Of a stretch of DNA of 35,395 nucleotides, positions 9,280 through 17,722 are shown piece after piece. The stretch comes from Hyphomicrobiales bacterium (GTDB taxonomy: Bacteria > Pseudomonadota > Alphaproteobacteria > Rhizobiales > Xanthobacteraceae), in the NCBI GenBank assembly GCA_019243195.1, contig JAFAUQ010000220.1:1-35395 (forward strand), given 5' to 3'. Below the pieces are notes generated by a model. That model searched no databases and was not told where the DNA came from. It saw only the letters and a program-made list of their open reading frames with translations. The position numbers and the translations under genes were made by a program. Numbering within the stretch: the first letter of the stretch is position 1; the number at the start of each line of letters is the position of its first letter.

Positions 9280-12200
9280 ATGCATTGCGTGGGTGACTTC
9301 TATCAACGTCTGATTATTCGCGCGGCGACGATCGACGAGCTTTTGTCGAACGATTTTGAGACGCTGCCCGGCCAAAAGAGCAATGCCGAATTGGCGACAC
9401 GGCGCCTCGCGGCTTGGTGCCGGTCAAGTGCGAGCGGTGACTGGTCTCTGTTCAACCGAAGGCTTGCCCGGGATGGTTTGTCGATCGGCGAGGTTCTAGC
9501 GCGGTTCGCGAATGTGCGGCGCCGCACTAGTGCGACTATTCCCACCTGGGCTGCAGACGCTATCTGGATAGAGGCTGCACTGTGCGGTCCCGGCGTGGAC
9601 GCCGTTGCAACGGCTGCAGGCGCAGTCGCGAACGCATATCCGTTCGAGCATCTATTTGGTCCGGTGGTTGAACACGCCGAGATGCGATTGCTTGCCGATC
9701 TCAATGGCGGCATTTTCGATAACCTGAACGAAGGAGCACGTCGCTGCTTTCGCCGTGCGCTCTTAAAGGAGCTGTGCACCTTGGCTGCGCCAGCGCTCTA
9801 CGAGCGCTTCGGTGGCGTGCGGAAGGCGAGCGCCGCACTGACGAGCGCAGGCGTCTCCTCGCCTGGCAGCGTCACGCTGTACGATCAGTTCATCGCCGAC
9901 ATGAGAGCCGGTGGCTGCCATCGCCTCTTTGAGGATAAGCCGGTGTTGTTGCGGCTAATCGCGTCGCTGACGCGGCAGTGGATCGATACTACGCGCGAAT
10001 TCATCGCCCGGCTCGCCGCTGACGCGGCGACTATCCGCCGCGAGATCTTGAGTTGCGAAGCCGGCAAAGTTACGGAGATCACGGGCGACCTGTCGGATCC
10101 ACACAATCGGGGCCGGTCGGTACAGATTCTAACGTTTGAAAGTGGCTCGCGAGTTGTATACAAGCCCAAGGAGCTACGCATCGATGTTGCCTGGCACGCC
10201 CTTGTCACGCGCTTGAATGCCGCTGATTCACCGGTCGTGCTCCGGGCGCCAAAGGCGCTGGCGCGTGATGGCTACGGCTGGACTGAGTTTATCGCGCACG
10301 AAGAATGCACAGGCGAGCAGGGTATTGAGTTGTTTTTTCGCCGTGCTGGCGCATGGCTTGCACTTTTTCGCTGCTTCGCCGCTGCCGACATGCACCATGA
10401 AAATGTCATTGCAGCTTGCGATCATCCGGTGCCGATCGATCTTGAGATGATCCTTCAGGCAAGAGCCCAGAACGCAGCGAGTGAACCGGAGATGCAGGCG
10501 TTGCGGGCTGCGAGCGACATCGTGGCCGACTCGGTCATGATGGTTGGTTTGCTCCCGGCTTATGGTCGCGCCCCCGATCAAGAAGTATATGCGATTGGCG
10601 GAATGGCGGGCGGTTGGAAATCACAAACTAAGCGCGATTGGCAGAACATCAATTCGGACGCTATGCGGCCGGCAAGATCGGAGCAGACCGACGATTCTGT
10701 TCCCAACCTCCCGCATACGGGCGGTCGTTACGCAAAGTTCGGCGACCATATCGGGGTATTCATTGAAGGGTTCAGGGATTACGCGACATTCCTTACGCGA
10801 AAAGAAAATTCCCACCACGGTAGTTTCCTCGATGAATTCGCCGGTCTTCCGGTGCGCAAGATCCATCGCCCCACTCGGTTCTATTACATGCTGAGCGGCC
10901 GATTGCGGGATCACCGGACGATGAACGACGGGATAACGTGGTCGGCACAGGCGGACTTCATGGCGAGGCTGGCAGACTGGGATAAGGATTACGATCCCAC
11001 CTGGCCGTTGCAGCGGGCCGAACGCTCGGCGCTGGTAGAACTTTACGTACCCTACTTTTCGTCAATGAGCGACGGGCGCGACATTCGCGATGCTAATGGT
11101 TTCTCGATCGGAATCGACGTGGTGCCAGGGCTGGATCGTGCCCGCGCACGCCTGCAGAGTCTGGACGAGCGGGACATTGCTTGGCAGATCGAGGTGATCC
11201 AGCAAAATACGGGTGCGCTCGCGCGATCGAATGATCCGGCGGCCGGTGCAAAAGCGAGCCGCATTTTGTGCCCAGTAATGCCGACCGAGCCCGGACGCCA
11301 TCTGTTCCTTGCTGAGGCGGATAGGATCGCGGCGGAGTTGTCAAATCGCGCGATCCGCCGCGCGTCCGGCGCTGCCTGGATCGGTCTCGACTGGCTCGGT
11401 GACTCTGAGGTCTGGCACTTGGTGGCACTCGGACCTGATCTCTACAACGGGCTCTCCGGCCTGGGCGTGTTTCTTGCCGCTCATGCGGCGGTGACTGGGA
11501 ACCGATCTTCCGGCGAACTGGCCCTTGCTGCAGTATCGCTTGTCCGAAAGAATCTGCGAAGCCGGAACGCCGCTCGGATCGCCCGGTGGCTCGGGGTCGG
11601 CGGCGGAACTGGGCTGGGCTCCATCGTCTATGCGCTCAGCTTGATGGCAATGTGGTTGCGCGATGACGTCATGCTTGCCGACGCAAAATTCGCAGTGGGG
11701 TTATTCACCGACGAGCTCATTGACGCGGACCGACAATTAGATGTCATCGGCGGTGGCGCCGGTGCAATCCTCAGTCTGCTTCGCCTCTACCGTGATACTC
11801 GATCCGACGAGGCGCTGGCGTGCGCCACGCGGTGTGGCGAGCATCTACTCACGCAGCCGCGCGTCGGACATTTGGGATTCCGGACCTGGAGAGGACTGGG
11901 CGCCGGCGCAGTCGCTCTCAACGGCATGTCGCATGGAGCCGCCGGCTACGCCTATGCTCTTGCATCATTATCGGCCGCCACCGGCCGTGATGACTTTGCC
12001 AGCGCAGCAGCTGAATGCCTCGCGTTCGAAAACGCGAGCTACGACGAGGCGCGCAACAACTGGCCCGATCTGCGCGGCGGCAAGCCGAGTTGGCCCTGCC
12101 AATGGTGCCATGGAGCGTCAGGCATCGGGCTCGCCCGCATTGCTGGAAGCAGACGCCGAGCACTTGGATGCGAGCTCGTTGCGGGAGATGTTCGCAACGC

Positions 12201-12498
12201 GCTAAAGGGAGTCGAGCGAAGCTGGCCTGGCCACGTGGATACGCTCTGTTGCGGAACACTCGGCAGCATCGAATTCTTCTGTGAGGCCGGCGATGCATTG
12301 GGACGTGATGATCTGCGCAAGCTTGCCGCGTGGCGACTCATGTCAGTTGTGGAGAGTGCGAAGGCGAATGGTGGATACCGGTGGGACACTGACGGCAGCC
12401 CCTTCAATCTGGGTCTGTTTCGTGGCCTCGCCGGCGTCGGCTACACCTGTTTGCGCCAGATCGATCCTACGCTTCCCAATCTCCTGGTGTGGGAATAG
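9280..12498 (+). CDS. lanM: Type 2 lanthipeptide synthetase LanM (dehydratase DUF4135 + LanC-like cyclase)
   Basis: ITGDLSDPHNRGRSVQILTFESGSRVVYKPKELRIDVAWHALV, RRAGAWLALFRCFAAADMHHENVIAACDHPVPIDLEMIL (kinase-like dehydratase), NGLSGLGVFLAAHAAVTG, GMSHGAAGYAYALASL, WPCQWCHGASGIGLARI, DTLCCGTLGSIEF (LanC-like Zn site). The track start is TTG 9250; ATG 9280 is the alternative. Confidence 0.95.
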   Translation: MHCVGDFYQRLIIRAATIDELLSNDFETLPGQKSNAELATRRLAAWCRSSASGDWSLFNRRLARDGLSIGEVLARFANVRRRTSATIPTWAADAIWIEAALCGPGVDAVATAAGAVANAYPFEHLFGPVVEHAEMRLLADLNGGIFDNLNEGARRCFRRALLKELCTLAAPALYERFGGVRKASAALTSAGVSSPGSVTLYDQFIADMRAGGCHRLFEDKPVLLRLIASLTRQWIDTTREFIARLAADAATIRREILSCEAGKVTEITGDLSDPHNRGRSVQILTFESGSRVVYKPKELRIDVAWHALVTRLNAADSPVVLRAPKALARDGYGWTEFIAHEECTGEQGIELFFRRAGAWLALFRCFAAADMHHENVIAACDHPVPIDLEMILQARAQNAASEPEMQALRAASDIVADSVMMVGLLPAYGRAPDQEVYAIGGMAGGWKSQTKRDWQNINSDAMRPARSEQTDDSVPNLPHTGGRYAKFGDHIGVFIEGFRDYATFLTRKENSHHGSFLDEFAGLPVRKIHRPTRFYYMLSGRLRDHRTMNDGITWSAQADFMARLADWDKDYDPTWPLQRAERSALVELYVPYFSSMSDGRDIRDANGFSIGIDVVPGLDRARARLQSLDERDIAWQIEVIQQNTGALARSNDPAAGAKASRILCPVMPTEPGRHLFLAEADRIAAELSNRAIRRASGAAWIGLDWLGDSEVWHLVALGPDLYNGLSGLGVFLAAHAAVTGNRSSGELALAAVSLVRKNLRSRNAARIARWLGVGGGTGLGSIVYALSLMAMWLRDDVMLADAKFAVGLFTDELIDADRQLDVIGGGAGAILSLLRLYRDTRSDEALACATRCGEHLLTQPRVGHLGFRTWRGLGAGAVALNGMSHGAAGYAYALASLSAATGRDDFASAAAECLAFENASYDEARNNWPDLRGGKPSWPCQWCHGASGIGLARIAGSRRRALGCELVAGDVRNALKGVERSWPGHVDTLCCGTLGSIEFFCEAGDALGRDDLRKLAAWRLMSVVESAKANGGYRWDTDGSPFNLGLFRGLAGVGYTCLRQIDPTLPNLLVWE

Positions 12499-12582
12499 CG
12501 GACGACAGGGGTCGCCGTAGCTCCTGGGGTGATCGGGCGCCGGGCACAATCCGACCGATCACTGTAACTGGAATATCTGCCG

Positions 12583-12900
12583 ATGGCGTTTAAATGCACC
12601 GTACCGGCTACCTCGACCGTGCAGCAGGACGATGACGCCGTGCGCATCACGCGTTGGGACTTCGTGCCCGGCGCTGTAACCGGATGGCACCGGCACGGCT
12701 GGCCCTACGTCGTGGTGATGCTCACCGATGCCATCATGCGCGTCGACGACGGCGCCAAGGAATCCGAGGCGCGGCTCGTCGCCGGCCAGTCCTACCGCCG
12801 GCCGCCCGGCATCGAGCACGACGTGATGAACGGCTCGGCGCACCCGATCGCCTTCGTCGAAATCGAGATCAAGCGGCCCGAGGCCCTGGCGCAAGGGTGA
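12583..12900 (+). CDS. Cupin-domain protein
   Basis: RITRWDFVPGAVTGWHRHGWPYVVVMLTDAIMRVDDG...AGQSYRRPPGIEHDVMNGSAHPIAFVEIEIK: cupin motifs 1 and 2. Confidence 0.85.
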   Translation: MAFKCTVPATSTVQQDDDAVRITRWDFVPGAVTGWHRHGWPYVVVMLTDAIMRVDDGAKESEARLVAGQSYRRPPGIEHDVMNGSAHPIAFVEIEIKRPEALAQG

Positions 12901-13823
12901 TGGCGAGCACCACGACCGCCCGCTCCGCGTCCGCGCTTCCCTGGGGCGCGCTCGGCCTGCTCGCGGTGCTGATATTCGCATGGGGCGGAAACTACACGTG
13001 GATTTCGCTTGCGCTGCACGACGTAGGCCCGTGGACATTCACCGCGGTGCGCTATGTCGGCGCGGCGATCGTCGTCGGAATGGCGCTCGCGGTTCGCGGC
13101 GGTCCGGCTCACATAATGCCGGTGCGCGGGGAGCGGATGGGGCTTGCGGCGATCGGCATGCTGCAAGGTGCCGCGCTGACGATACTCCTCACCTTGTCGC
13201 TGCAGTGGATCGAGTCCACGCACACCATTCTGCTGATGTACACCAACCCGCTGTGGGCCCTCCTGTGGAGCGTATTGCTGCTGGGCGAGCGGTTCAGCTT
13301 TGCGAGCGTGGCGGGGATCGCGCTCGGCCTATTGGGAATGGCGATCCTGACCAATCCCTTGGCCATGCCCTGGAACGCCGTGACCATTCCCGGCGTCATC
13401 TACGCGCTTGTGGCCACTATCGCGTGGGCACTCGGCTCTGTGCTTTACCGGCGCACCAAATGGGAAAGCACCTTCTGGCAGCAAGTGTTCTGGCAACTGG
13501 CCGTGAGTGGGATCGCCGTTGCGATTCCCGCAATCATGCTCGAATGGCATCACCCGATCCGGCTGACCCCGCAGCTGATCGTCAACACGATCTACAATAT
13601 CCTCGTGCCGACGGCGCTCGCCTTCTGGTGCTGGTCGCAGGCGCTCACCCGCATCCGCGCGTCGACGGCGAGCCAGATCCTGCTGCTCTCGCCAGTGTTC
13701 GGGATCGTGCAAAGTCACTTCGTCCTCGGCGAGCCGCTCACCCCGGCGGTACTGGCGAGCGCAGCCTGCGTCATCGCCGGCGCGTGCCTGACCTTCTGGC
13801 GGCCGGCGGCCGCGGCCCGCTGA
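12900..13823 (+). CDS. EamA/DMT-family membrane transporter
   Basis: About 10 hydrophobic segments; AWGGNYTWISLALHDVGPWTFTAVRYVGAAIVV, TNPLWALLWSVLLLGERFSFASVAGIALGLLGMAIL, LLSPVFGIVQSHFVLGEPLTPAVLASAACVIAGA. Start ATG 12900 overlaps the cupin stop. Confidence 0.88.
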   Translation: MASTTTARSASALPWGALGLLAVLIFAWGGNYTWISLALHDVGPWTFTAVRYVGAAIVVGMALAVRGGPAHIMPVRGERMGLAAIGMLQGAALTILLTLSLQWIESTHTILLMYTNPLWALLWSVLLLGERFSFASVAGIALGLLGMAILTNPLAMPWNAVTIPGVIYALVATIAWALGSVLYRRTKWESTFWQQVFWQLAVSGIAVAIPAIMLEWHHPIRLTPQLIVNTIYNILVPTALAFWCWSQALTRIRASTASQILLLSPVFGIVQSHFVLGEPLTPAVLASAACVIAGACLTFWRPAAAAR

Positions 13824-14023
13824 ACCGTCCGGCTGTTGCCACCCGGGGCCGGGCGTATATGATGGCGCCCGATCGTTTGATCCAAAAACCAAGTTGAAGA
13901 CGGCGCAACCAGCGCCGCCGAGGGGAAACACTCCTGCCGGGACGGGGGTACGAACGAGGTCTCCGCCGTTGCGCTCGCGGCGGGGAGTGCTACCGCTTTC
14001 AAGCGAACCAGAGAGGGACTTAA

Positions 14024-15334
14024 ATGACCGACAACAACAACCGTGACGATTGGGAGGAGGCGTTCTGGTACAGTGGCAAGACCACGCGCCGCCGCCTCGT
14101 GGGGTGGAGCGCGAAGGCCGCCGGTGCGCTCGGCGCTATGATGCTGGTGCCGGCCCCCTGGCGCGCCGCTTTCGGCGCCGCAAAACCCTTCAAGATCGGT
14201 AGCCTGCAGCCGCTCTCAGGCAATGCGGCAGCCGGCGGCAAGACCGCGCTGGTCGGGGTGCAAATGGCCGTCGACCGCATCAACAAAATGGGCGGCATCA
14301 ACGGACGGCCGGTTGAGATCGTCACCGGCGATGATGAATCCAAGCCCGACGTCGCGCGACGCAAAATCGAGAAGCTCCTGGTCGAGGACGAGGTGGACGC
14401 CCACGTGGGCGGCTTCCTCTCGAATATCTGCCTCGCCTGTATGCCGGTGTTCGAAGAGAACAAGGTCGTCAACATGATTAGCGTGTGCCTCGACACGACG
14501 CTGACGACGACGAAGTGCAACCGCTACAGTTTCCGTCCCTACGACTATGCGCCGGCCCAGGCGGTGGCGTTCGCGCCCTATCTGGTCAACAAGCTCGGCA
14601 AGCGCTGGCATCTCATCTACGCCGATTATTCCTGGGGCCAGTCGACGCGCGATGCCTATGCACAGGAGATCAAGAAGGCCGGCGGCGAAATAGTCGGGGG
14701 CACCGGCATTCCGCTCGGCACCGCCGACATGACTCCCTTCCTCTCCAAGATCTCCGGCGATTTCGATGGCCTGTTCGCCATCGAGTTCGGCAAGGACGGC
14801 GTTACCATCGGCAACCAGGCGTATGACCTCGGCCTGACAAAGAAATACAAATGGGCGGGCGACGGCGCCCTTGCCGAATCCACCAACCTGCCGGGCCTCG
14901 GCAACAAGATCGAAGGCTTCGTCGGGATCAACCGCTATATTCCGGTATTCGACCCGCCGCTGAACACGGCGGCGCACCACAAGTTCTTCGATGACGCGGT
15001 CGCCCGGCTCAAACAGATCGATCCGAGCGGCCCGCTGCCGGACCGCTACGTTCAGTCCAACTACGAGGCGATGAACGCCTTGAAGATCGGCATGGAGAAG
15101 TCGAATTTCCAGGGCCGCGACGATACGATGAAGCTGATCGAAGCGCTCGAAGGGCTCGAGATGAAGGAAGGCGACGACTTCCCGCAAGGGGACAAGGTCC
15201 TGCGCAAGGAGGACCATCAAGCCTTCATCCGCGAGTTCATCTTCGACATCAAGGATGGCAAGCATCGGATCCTCGAGACCGTTCCGAAGGAAAAGACGAT
15301 CTTCCCGCCGGCTTGCAAGTTCGCCTCGTCGTAA
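14024..15334 (+). CDS. Liv-type (Peripla_BP_6) ABC transporter substrate-binding protein with Tat-like signal
   Basis: KTTRRRLVGWSAKAAGALGAMMLVPAPWRAAFGA signal, then FKIGSLQPLSGNAAAGGKTALVGVQMAVDRINKMGGINGRPVEIVTGDDESKPDVARRKIEKLL. Confidence 0.9.
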   Translation: MTDNNNRDDWEEAFWYSGKTTRRRLVGWSAKAAGALGAMMLVPAPWRAAFGAAKPFKIGSLQPLSGNAAAGGKTALVGVQMAVDRINKMGGINGRPVEIVTGDDESKPDVARRKIEKLLVEDEVDAHVGGFLSNICLACMPVFEENKVVNMISVCLDTTLTTTKCNRYSFRPYDYAPAQAVAFAPYLVNKLGKRWHLIYADYSWGQSTRDAYAQEIKKAGGEIVGGTGIPLGTADMTPFLSKISGDFDGLFAIEFGKDGVTIGNQAYDLGLTKKYKWAGDGALAESTNLPGLGNKIEGFVGINRYIPVFDPPLNTAAHHKFFDDAVARLKQIDPSGPLPDRYVQSNYEAMNALKIGMEKSNFQGRDDTMKLIEALEGLEMKEGDDFPQGDKVLRKEDHQAFIREFIFDIKDGKHRILETVPKEKTIFPPACKFASS

Positions 15335-16126
15335 GTGGCGGCTGATCTTTCTTCCGCAGCGCTCGCCGCGGCCGCGGCCCCGGTGGGCGCTGCCCCGGTG
15401 CTGCGGACCGAGGACCTCGGCATCCGCTTCGGCGGGCTTGCCGCGCTCAACGGCGTCAATTTCGCGGTCGCCCGCGGCGAAATCCGCGCGGTGATCGGGC
15501 CCAACGGCGCCGGCAAGAGCACCTTCTTCAATTGTCTCACCGGCGTGCTGCGCCCCTCATCGGGGCGCATCCTGTTCAACGACGACGAGATCACGGGGTT
15601 GTCGCCCAACCGCATTTCCCGCAAGGGCATCGCCCGCTCTTATCAGATCACCAATATTCTTCCCAACGCGACCACCCTGGAGAATGTGCGCATCGCGGCG
15701 CAGTCGCGGCGGCACGGCTGGAGTCTTTTCACCCACCACCGCGCATTCCGCGACATCATCGAGAAGGCCGAGGCCGTGCTCGCCACGGTCGGTCTCGCCG
15801 CCAAGGCCGACGAGCTTGCCGCCAATCTGTCCCATGGCGAGCAGCGCAACCTGGAGATCGGCATCGCGCTCGCGACCGAGCCGCAGCTCCTCTGCCTCGA
15901 CGAGCCGACCGCCGGCATGAGCGCCGGCGAAACCGACGACACCATCGCGCTCGTGCGCCGCATTGCCAGAGATCTGACAATCCTCATCGTCGAGCATGAC
16001 ATGACAGTGGTGATGGGCCTAGCCCACCGGATCACCGTGCTGCACTACGGCGCGATCCTGGCCGAGGGAACGCCGGCGGAAATCCAGAGCAACCCGCGGG
16101 TGCTCGAGGTCTATTTGAAGACATGA
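15335..16126 (+). CDS. livG: Branched-chain amino acid-type ABC transporter ATP-binding protein (LivG-like)
   Basis: AVIGPNGAGKSTFFNCLTGVLRPSSGRI (Walker A), LSHGEQRNLEIGIALATEPQLLCLDEPTAGMS (signature and Walker B). GTG start. Confidence 0.92.
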   Translation: MAADLSSAALAAAAAPVGAAPVLRTEDLGIRFGGLAALNGVNFAVARGEIRAVIGPNGAGKSTFFNCLTGVLRPSSGRILFNDDEITGLSPNRISRKGIARSYQITNILPNATTLENVRIAAQSRRHGWSLFTHHRAFRDIIEKAEAVLATVGLAAKADELAANLSHGEQRNLEIGIALATEPQLLCLDEPTAGMSAGETDDTIALVRRIARDLTILIVEHDMTVVMGLAHRITVLHYGAILAEGTPAEIQSNPRVLEVYLKT

Positions 16127-16857
16127 CTGCGGCCGACCATAGCGAGGCTCTCGTCCGCGTCGAGGACATCCATACTTATTATGGCAAGAGCCACATCCTG
16201 CACGGCGTGTCGCTGGAAGTGCGCCGCGGCGAAATCGTCGGCCTGCTTGGGCGCAACGGCGTCGGCAAGAGCACGACGCTCAAAGCCATCATGGGGCTCG
16301 TGCATCCGACCCGCGGCGAGGTGCTGCTCGAAGGCCAATCGCTCGGCCATCTGCCGGCGCACCGGGTGGCGCGGCTCGGCATCGGCTATGTCCCCGAGGA
16401 CCGGCGCATCTTCCGCCTGCTCACGGTGAGCGAAAACCTGCGCACCGGGCTCGACGGCCGCGGCGTGAGCGAAGCGCGCAAAAAAGAATTGCTCGAGATG
16501 GTGTTTGACTTTTTTCCCGTGCTGGCGGAGCGGCGCAACCAAGCCGGCGGAACGCTATCCGGCGGGGAGCAGCAAATGCTCGCGATCGCGCGCGCGATGA
16601 TGCTGGAACCGAAAATAATCCTGCTCGACGAGCCCACCGAAGGCCTGATGCCGCGCATGGTGTCGCAAATCCGGCACATCATCCACGTGCTTCGCCGCGA
16701 AGGTGTGGCGGTACTGCTGGTCGAGCAGAACGTGCCGCTCACGCTCGAGACGAGCGAGCGCGTGTATTTCATGGAGAAGGGACAAGTGCGCCATCAGGCG
16801 GCCGCGTCCGAGCTGCACGCGGACCACGAAGTGGTCCACAAATATCTGGGAGTCTGA
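16123..16857 (+). CDS. livF: Branched-chain amino acid-type ABC transporter ATP-binding protein (LivF-like)
   Basis: GLLGRNGVGKSTTLKAIMGLVHPTRGEV, GYVPEDRRIFRLLTVSENL, LSGGEQQMLAIARAMMLEPKIILLDEPTEGL. Confidence 0.93.
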   Translation: MTAADHSEALVRVEDIHTYYGKSHILHGVSLEVRRGEIVGLLGRNGVGKSTTLKAIMGLVHPTRGEVLLEGQSLGHLPAHRVARLGIGYVPEDRRIFRLLTVSENLRTGLDGRGVSEARKKELLEMVFDFFPVLAERRNQAGGTLSGGEQQMLAIARAMMLEPKIILLDEPTEGLMPRMVSQIRHIIHVLRREGVAVLLVEQNVPLTLETSERVYFMEKGQVRHQAAASELHADHEVVHKYLGV

Positions 16858-16858
16858 G

Positions 16859-17722
16859 TTGCTCGAAGAGTTCCTGATTCAGACGATCAACGGGATCGTC
16901 GTCGGCATGATCCTGGCGCTGGTCGCGTCCGGACTCACCCTGATCTTCGGCATCATGGACGTGGTCAACTTCGCCCACGGCGAATTGTTCATGCTCGGCG
17001 CCTATGTGGGCGTGGTCACGCTCGCCGGGACGGGAAGCTTTTGGCTCGCTCTCCTCGTCGCAACTTTGGTAGTTGCGGCGCTCGGGGCGGCCATCCACGT
17101 GACGACCTTGCGTCCCTTGCTCGGTCGCGACCCGCTCAACACCATCCTCGTGACCTTCGGTATCTCGTTGGTGCTGCAGAATTACGCGCTCTGGCAATTC
17201 GGCCCGGTGGCGCGCAAGATCAACGAACCGTTCACCGGGCACTTCAACCTCTTCTATCTCGAATATCCCTGGTACCGCCTGGTGATCGCGCTGCTCTCTG
17301 CGGCGATCATCGCCGGACTGTGGCTGTTTCTCAAATACAGCACCTATGGCGTGTGGATCCGCGCCACCACCCAGGACCGCCTCATGGCCCAGGCCATGGG
17401 CATCCCGGTGCCGCGCCTGCTCACGATCGTGTTCGCCATCGGCTCGGGCATGGCGGCAGCGAGCGGCGTGCTGTTCGGTCCGCTTGTCGGCGTCAACCAT
17501 GCGATGGGCCTCGATTGGGTGCTCAAGGCGTTCATCGTGGTCGTGGTCGGCGGCATGGGCAATCTCGTCGGCTCGATCGCCGCGTCGATCTTCATCAGCC
17601 TGACAGAGTCCTACGCCTCCCTCTGGGTCAGCCCTTCGCAGGCAATCATCGTCTCTTTCGTGGTGCTGATATTGACCTTGCTGATACGGCCGACCGGCCT
17701 GTTCGTGCCGACACCCAAATGA
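16859..17722 (+). CDS. livH: Branched-chain amino acid-type ABC transporter permease (LivH-like)
   Basis: LEEFLIQTINGIVVGMILALVASGLTLIFGIMDVVNFAHGELFMLGAYVGV, WIRATTQDRLMAQAMGIPV. Likely TTG start at 16859 in the 16703 ORF. Confidence 0.92.
   Translation: MLEEFLIQTINGIVVGMILALVASGLTLIFGIMDVVNFAHGELFMLGAYVGVVTLAGTGSFWLALLVATLVVAALGAAIHVTTLRPLLGRDPLNTILVTFGISLVLQNYALWQFGPVARKINEPFTGHFNLFYLEYPWYRLVIALLSAAIIAGLWLFLKYSTYGVWIRATTQDRLMAQAMGIPVPRLLTIVFAIGSGMAAASGVLFGPLVGVNHAMGLDWVLKAFIVVVVGGMGNLVGSIAASIFISLTESYASLWVSPSQAIIVSFVVLILTLLIRPTGLFVPTPK

Noticed and set aside
12900-13823. EamA transporter considered as the lanthipeptide exporter
   Set aside because: EamA/DMT proteins usually move small metabolites; it lacks a peptidase or ABC domain. 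Kept only as circumstantial.
14216-15265. 349-aa minus-strand ORF
   Set aside because: Fully antisense to the Liv substrate-binding protein; no family motifs.
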